A stretch of DNA of 10,090 bases, from the NCBI GenBank assembly GCA_903881265.1, contig CAIRSV010000275.1, forward strand, positions 1-10,090, written 5' to 3'. Positions 6,282 through 10,090 of the stretch are shown piece after piece. The notes under the pieces are model-generated. The model had not been told where the DNA came from. It saw nothing but the letters and a program-made list of their open reading frames with translations, and ran no database searches. Position numbers and translations under genes: made by a program. Source of the stretch: an uncultured Bacteroidota bacterium (GTDB lineage: Bacteria > Bacteroidota > Bacteroidia > Chitinophagales > Chitinophagaceae). Numbering within the stretch: the first letter of the stretch is position 1; each line of letters opens with the position of its first letter.

Positions 6282-6313
6282 TGAAAGTACGATTTTAGCT
6301 ATTGATGAGCAAA
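6282..6313 (-). promoter_or_regulatory. Candidate promoter of the class V aminotransferase gene
   Basis: On the minus strand TTTG (6313-6310) is followed after 20 bases by TACTTTCA (6289-6282), which matches the Bacteroidota TTTG-N~19-TAnnTTTG layout at six of eight -7 positions. Transcription would begin near 6276, about 18 nt before the ATG at 6258. This places the alternative TTG start at 6273 almost on the transcript's 5' end and supports the ATG. Confidence 0.45.
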
Positions 6314-6330
6314 TGAAAGCGTTTTGCACT

Positions 6331-6338
6331 TACATTTG
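6331..6338 (+). promoter_or_regulatory. -7 box of smpB
   Basis: TACATTTG matches TAnnTTTG exactly. It ends only 8 bases before the smpB ATG at 6347, so transcription would begin about 3 nt before the start codon, or at it. No good TTTG -33 box is seen at the standard distance. The smpB and aminotransferase promoters overlap back to back within about 60 bp. Confidence 0.5.
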
Positions 6339-6346
6339 CGTTCCTC

Positions 6347-6787
6347 ATGAAAGAGATTTCAAACCGCTCCGCTGCCTTCCATTTTGCCATTGAACAACGA
6401 TTCACGGCGGGGATGGTATTGCTCGGCACCGAAATTAAATCATTACGACAGGGCAAAGCAAGTTTCAATGACAGTTATTGTTTTATCGATCATGGCGAAT
6501 TACTAATCAAGAGCCTGCATATTGCCGAGTATACACACGGCACCTCTAATAATCATGATCCAGTCCGTGACCGCAAGCTATTGTTGACACATAAGGAAAT
6601 CCGAAAAATCGAGAACAAGACCAAAGAGAAAGGCTATACCATTGTGCCTTTACGGATATTTTTAAGTGAGAACGGCTATGCTAAAATTGAAATAGCCTTA
6701 GCAAAAGGTAAAAACACGTACGATAAACGACATACCATCAAAGCCAAGGATGCTGATCGTGAGATGAAACGCGATATGAAATACTAA
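6347..6787 (+). CDS. smpB: SsrA (tmRNA)-binding protein SmpB
   Basis: SmpB binds the tRNA-like domain of tmRNA and carries it to stalled ribosomes for trans-translation. At 146 residues it has the usual length of about 150. The N-terminal NRSAAFHFAIEQRFTAGMVLLGTEIKSLR segment (6-34) forms the start of the OB-fold beta-barrel, and GKASFNDSYCFI is the next conserved strand. KLLLTHKEIRKI and the GYTIVPLRIFLSENGYAKIEIALAKGK block complete the core. The basic C-terminal tail (TYDKRHTIKAKDADREMKRDMKY, from about 124) is the part that enters the decoding site or mRNA channel and is intact. The ATG at 6347 aligns with the usual SmpB N-terminus, and no upstream start is needed. The tmRNA gene (ssrA) is not in this window. 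Confidence 0.97.
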   Translation: MKEISNRSAAFHFAIEQRFTAGMVLLGTEIKSLRQGKASFNDSYCFIDHGELLIKSLHIAEYTHGTSNNHDPVRDRKLLLTHKEIRKIENKTKEKGYTIVPLRIFLSENGYAKIEIALAKGKNTYDKRHTIKAKDADREMKRDMKY

Positions 6788-6865
6788 GGCGCACCGCTGT
6801 TAATCTGCCTCTTCAAGCTTCTACTATCAACGTCAATATCACGCAATGACGAATACCTATTTTTA

Positions 6866-6909
6866 TGTCGACATTTAAAAAAAGCTGTTTTTCGACACCC
6901 CCTTTTTTT
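6866..6909 (+). terminator. Weak intrinsic terminator candidate after smpB
   Basis: TGTCG (6866-6870) pairs with CGACA (6893-6897), with an inner A-run/T-run pairing around GCTG, and is followed by CCCCC and seven T. It lies about 80 bp after the smpB stop. The stem has a bulge and is A/T-rich, and the C-run separates the stem from the T-tract, so the call is tentative. Confidence 0.35.
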
Positions 6910-6962
6910 AATTTTCATCCTCTTTTTAGAGCCAACAAATCCTATCTAAGTCGATTTTTCCC

Positions 6963-6993
6963 CGCTGAATAAAGAAAATGCTCGCTGAATAAA
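6963..6993. repeat. Short direct repeat CGCTGAATAAA, 20 bp apart
   Basis: CGCTGAATAAA occurs at 6963-6973 and 6983-6993, about two helical turns apart, in the A/T-tract-rich leader of the beta-propeller gene and just upstream of its candidate promoter. It could be a pair of operator sites, or chance in low-complexity DNA. Confidence 0.3.
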
Positions 6994-7002
6994 AACCGCT
7001 TT

Positions 7003-7030
7003 TTTGAAAAAAATAGCCATTCTACATTTA
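7003..7030 (+). promoter_or_regulatory. Candidate promoter of the beta-propeller gene
   Basis: TTTG (7003-7006), 16 bases, then TACATTTA (7023-7030) matches the Bacteroidota promoter layout with one -7 mismatch and slightly short spacing. The start would fall near 7036, about 12 nt before the ATG at 7048. Confidence 0.4.
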
Positions 7031-7047
7031 CTCCACAAACACGCGAA

Positions 7048-9105
7048 ATGGACAGAATGATGCTAGGCCTATTTTTAATGTTGACACAACATACAATGGC
7101 ACAAGCTATTTCATTAGGCTGGGTAGAAAGTTTTCATGGCACCCATCAGGAAGTTGGGAAGGCTGTTGTGACAGATGTGCAAGGCAATGTATATACCACA
7201 GGTTATTTTCTTGGCACCGTTGATTTTGATCCAGGTATAAACAATTATCCTTTGAGCTCGAGCGGGCAACAAGATATCTTTATTTCCAAACTTGATATGA
7301 ATGGGCATTTTGTATGGGCTAAACGTATCGGTGGCTCAGGCAACGACATATCAAACGCAATCACCATGGATATAGATGGCAATATTTACGTGACAGGTTT
7401 TTTCAGAAATACGGTCGACTTTAATCCGGGTGTCGGCATGTATTACCAAAGCACTTTTGCGACCGGCAGTCAAGATATTTTTATTTGCACACTAGATTCA
7501 TCAGGTAATTTTCGTTGGGCTACATGTTTTGGAGGAAATGGATATTATGATTCTATTGGAAATCTCTATCCTGCGGTATCAGTTGGATATGGTATTAAAG
7601 CGGATGCGTTCGGTAATGTGTATAGCACAGGAAGTTATCTCGGTGCAATTGATTTTGATCCAGATGCGGGCATCAATATTCAAACATCACTTACAGTACC
7701 TAATATTTTCATATCCAAACTAGATACCGCCGGGCATTTTGTATGGGCACGAAGTATGGGTGATAACAAGATGGGCGATGAGGCCTATGCTATTTCATTA
7801 GATGACTCGGGCAATGTCTACACAACAGGCGTGTTTGGCGATACCGCAGATTTTGATCCCGGTCCAGCCACGTATCATCTTATTTCAAGTGGATATAATC
7901 AGGCGTTTGTATCCAAACTAGATTCATCGGGAGATTTTGTATGGGCAAAAAATATGGGCGGACAAGCAGTCAATGATCAAGCTGCTGGACGTTGTATTGA
8001 AGTTGATATACATGGCAATATCCTTGTTGGGGGCAATTATAAAGGAGGAGGCGATTTTGATCCGGGTAATGGAATAATCAGTTTCGCATCAAATGGTAAT
8101 TATGATATGTTCCTCACTAAATTGTCTTCACAAGGCAATCTGATTTGGTGTAAAAGCATTGGAGGTGCTACTAGCGACCAATGTACTTCAATTAGCACCG
8201 ACCTAAGCGGAAATGTGTATGCGACAGGTTCGTTTAGCGGACAAGTTAATTTCAACCCAGGATCCAACACGTCAGTATTCAATGCATCAACCGGCAGTAC
8301 GCTAGATATTTTTGTACTTACATTAAATGCATTAGGGCATTATCAATGGGCATGCAGTATGGGAGGAACAGGCAATGATGCAGGCAATGCCATAGTAATA
8401 GATCAGGTTGGATCACTTTTTGTAACCGGTTATTACAGTGGTTTAGCTGACTTCGATCCAGCCATTACTGAAGCGAATATAATGGCCTCAGGAGGCTATG
8501 ATATTTTTCTACTAAAATTAATACCCAATAGCATGGTCTTACCAATAACTATCATACGATTCTGCGGCACTGAAGTGCAAGCGGGCAATTTACTTACATG
8601 GGAAACTGGAAACGAACTGAATACCGATTACATCGAAATTCAGAAAAGCAGGGATGCAAAAAATTTCTCGACCATTGGCATGATAGAATGTGTGCTGCAC
8701 AATACTCCGAATGCCAGCTACTGCTTTATGGATAACAGAAAACAAGATGGTATCAATTATTATCGTCTGAAACTGGTGGATTTAGATAAGCAGTATCAAT
8801 ATTCAAGCATCATCTCGGTAATCAATAACGAAGGGCCACCCAACATCGTTGTGTACCCTAACCCATGTGAAGGTGAACTTACTATTTTATCCTCCAAGTA
8901 TATTAGACAAGGCACTCTCAGTGTGACAGATAGCAAAGGTCAACGAACCCTGCTAAAAACCAAGCTCGAGGGACTATCATTCAGGGTTGATCTTTCAAAC
9001 AACGCAGATGGCCTATACATTATAGCGCTTGATGAAGATTGGCCAGATGCCATAAAACGTGATAATCAGAAGACACATCCTGTCATGATTCAATTACGTA
9101 AATAA
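7048..9105 (+). CDS. Secreted seven-repeat (SBBP) beta-propeller protein with T9SS C-terminal sorting domain
   Basis: The 685-residue protein begins with a signal peptide (MDRMMLGLFLMLTQHTMAQA). Seven repeats follow, marked by DFDPG-type motifs at 59, 124, 202, 268, 336, 401 and 468, spaced 65-78 residues. Each has the pattern GNVYxTGxFxGxxDFDPG, then DIFISKLDxxGxFVWAKxxGG, as in SBBP beta-propeller repeats. Seven such units would close one seven-bladed propeller (about 25-495). Residues about 497-595 (LPITIIRFCG... LLTWETGNELNTDYIEIQKS... INYYRLKLVDLD) form the Fn3-like beta-sandwich that often precedes T9SS tails. From 602, VYPNPCEGELTI... GLYIIAL is a type A T9SS sorting domain, implying secretion through the type IX system and probable cell-surface attachment. 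The last about 21 residues are longer and more charged than the usual short ending after GLYI. Ligand or function is unknown; no catalytic motif is seen. A strong terminator follows. Confidence 0.93.
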   Translation: MDRMMLGLFLMLTQHTMAQAISLGWVESFHGTHQEVGKAVVTDVQGNVYTTGYFLGTVDFDPGINNYPLSSSGQQDIFISKLDMNGHFVWAKRIGGSGNDISNAITMDIDGNIYVTGFFRNTVDFNPGVGMYYQSTFATGSQDIFICTLDSSGNFRWATCFGGNGYYDSIGNLYPAVSVGYGIKADAFGNVYSTGSYLGAIDFDPDAGINIQTSLTVPNIFISKLDTAGHFVWARSMGDNKMGDEAYAISLDDSGNVYTTGVFGDTADFDPGPATYHLISSGYNQAFVSKLDSSGDFVWAKNMGGQAVNDQAAGRCIEVDIHGNILVGGNYKGGGDFDPGNGIISFASNGNYDMFLTKLSSQGNLIWCKSIGGATSDQCTSISTDLSGNVYATGSFSGQVNFNPGSNTSVFNASTGSTLDIFVLTLNALGHYQWACSMGGTGNDAGNAIVIDQVGSLFVTGYYSGLADFDPAITEANIMASGGYDIFLLKLIPNSMVLPITIIRFCGTEVQAGNLLTWETGNELNTDYIEIQKSRDAKNFSTIGMIECVLHNTPNASYCFMDNRKQDGINYYRLKLVDLDKQYQYSSIISVINNEGPPNIVVYPNPCEGELTILSSKYIRQGTLSVTDSKGQRTLLKTKLEGLSFRVDLSNNADGLYIIALDEDWPDAIKRDNQKTHPVMIQLRK

Positions 9106-9171
9106 ACATTGGTTAGTTGTGACGTTAATACATAAAGTGATTTTAAGGTTTGTTTTTGGGTGATTAGAAAT

Positions 9172-9204
9172 GGTGAGCTGTGGGGGCTCACCTTTCTTTT
9201 TTAT
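9172..9204 (+). terminator. Rho-independent terminator of the beta-propeller gene
   Basis: GGTGAGC (9172-9178) and GCTCACC (9186-9192) form a perfect 7-bp stem with a 7-nt loop, followed directly by TTTCTTTTTTAT. It lies 66 bp after the stop codon at 9105. The T-tract is on the plus strand only, so it does not serve the convergent pdxJ. Confidence 0.9.
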
Positions 9205-9290
9205 GTTAGAAAGTGCACAATACAATCATTTCGAAGAATAACATTGTACAACTTCTTGAACGCGAAATCGATTCTCGCACACATCCTAGT

Positions 9291-10019
9291 TTATGCAAGG
9301 CAACGCTTATAGAGTTGAATGGTATTTTCTAATCCGAGATATAAGGCATCACAGACTACGGCATGACCAATCGAAACTTCTTGCAAGTGATGCACGTGTT
9401 TGGCAAAATAAGCCAAGTTATGTAAGTCTAAATCGTGTCCGGCATTGATGCCCAACCCAAGCTTTTGCGCTACGGAGGCTGCATTCACATAAGGAGATAA
9501 TGCTTGCTCTTTATTTTTTTCATAGTGAGATGCATACGATTCGGTATAAAGTTCAATTCGGTCGGTGCCGGTTTCCTTTGCGTGCGTAATCATCGTCTCT
9601 GACGGATCGACGAAGATCGACACCCTTATCTTGTTGGCTTTAAAAACAGCGATGATCTCTGTTAAAAAACTTTTTTCTTTTATGGTATCCCAACCATGAT
9701 TGGAGGTCAATTGATTTAAATCATCAGGCACAAGCGTCACCTGATCGGGGCGAATATCAAGTACAAGATCAATGAATTTCTTTTCTGTTGGATTCCCTTC
9801 GATATTAAATTCAAGGCCTTTATCAGATCGAATTACCTTTTTCAATTCATAGACATCCTGATAGCGAATATGTCGTTCATCGGGACGAGGATGCACGGTG
9901 ATTCCATCCGCACCAAAACGCTGACAATCGATAGCCACCTTGATCAAGTCGGGATTGTTTCCGCCCCGGGCATTTCGAAGGGTTGCAAATTTATTTATAT
10001 TGACAGAAAGCTTGGTCAT
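9291..10019 (-). CDS. pdxJ: Pyridoxine 5'-phosphate synthase
   Basis: PdxJ condenses 1-deoxy-D-xylulose 5-phosphate with 3-amino-2-oxopropyl phosphate to make pyridoxine 5'-phosphate, the last ring-forming step of the DXP-dependent vitamin B6 pathway in the cytosol. At 242 residues it has the family length (about 240). It is a TIM-barrel protein. Visible are the N-terminal LSVNINKFATLRNARGG strand and loop, HPRPDERHI with His43, Arg45 and Arg49, the catalytic Glu74 in FNIEGNP, QVTLVPD (93-99), IELYTESYA (155-163), and His195 in GLGINAGHDLDL. All expected active-site residues are present. The ATG at 10019 gives the standard start; the leader lacks a Shine-Dalgarno. It is convergent with the propeller gene and separated from it by 185 bp including that gene's terminator. 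No obvious terminator follows pdxJ itself. Its promoter is probably in the last 70 bases of the window or beyond. Confidence 0.97.
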   Translation of the reverse strand: MTKLSVNINKFATLRNARGGNNPDLIKVAIDCQRFGADGITVHPRPDERHIRYQDVYELKKVIRSDKGLEFNIEGNPTEKKFIDLVLDIRPDQVTLVPDDLNQLTSNHGWDTIKEKSFLTEIIAVFKANKIRVSIFVDPSETMITHAKETGTDRIELYTESYASHYEKNKEQALSPYVNAASVAQKLGLGINAGHDLDLHNLAYFAKHVHHLQEVSIGHAVVCDALYLGLENTIQLYKRCLA

Positions 10020-10090
10020 AATAGCGGTGTTGGGAAATGATGAGAACGCGTAAAATTACGACATTGGCGCATAAAAATTATTGTACAAAC

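Noticed and set aside
9079..9090. CCTGTCATGATT at the end of the propeller gene, matching the start of the 107-bp repeat unit
   Set aside because: The match is only 12 bases, lies in coding sequence and does not extend, so chance is likely in 10 kb.
4774..10019. Functional unit of pdxJ with the PLP-dependent enzyme
   Set aside because: They are separated by smpB and the propeller gene and are separately transcribed; sharing a cofactor is not evidence of a unit.

Overview
The window looks like chromosomal DNA from a Bacteroidota bacterium, probably of the Chitinophagales/Sphingobacteriales type; I cannot name a genus. Four things support this. No gene has a convincing Shine-Dalgarno sequence, and leaders are A/T-rich. 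Several genes are preceded by -7 boxes of the Bacteroidota form TAnnTTTG. A large secreted protein ends in a type IX secretion (T9SS) sorting domain. DnaK, FabD, SmpB and PdxJ all look like Bacteroidota versions.

Layout from left to right. Bases 1-420 hold four near-identical 107-bp tandem repeats, each containing a long hairpin, immediately downstream of dnaK (minus strand, 466-2367). A 363-bp leader region follows, with repeated motifs, a perfect 15-bp inverted repeat and a -24/-12-like promoter candidate. Next is a minus-strand gene for a secreted or outer-membrane protein of unknown function (2731-3402), divergent from fabD (plus, 3529-4407). A 27-residue hydrophobic peptide ORF (4444-4527) lies just after fabD. 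A convergent intergenic region carries a dispersed-type palindromic element (4669-4757). Then come a cysteine-desulfurase-like class V aminotransferase (minus, 4774-6258), divergent smpB (plus, 6347-6787), a 685-residue seven-repeat beta-propeller protein with a T9SS signal (plus, 7048-9105, followed by a clear terminator), and pdxJ (minus, 9291-10019).

The genes are mostly single-gene units in alternating orientation, so this is not a pathway cluster. The functions are core ones: protein folding (DnaK), fatty-acid initiation (FabD), ribosome rescue (SmpB) and vitamin B6 synthesis (PdxJ). The aminotransferase would use the PLP that PdxJ helps to make, but nothing in the layout links the two. 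I see no mobile element, CRISPR array, rRNA or tRNA, and no clear new multi-gene system. The less ordinary content is in the intergenic DNA: the hairpin array behind dnaK, the dnaK control region, the small membrane-peptide ORF and the palindromic element. Two genes (2731-3402 and 4774-6258) are given ATG starts shorter than the longest open frame, because the longer versions begin with TTG inside likely promoter or leader DNA.
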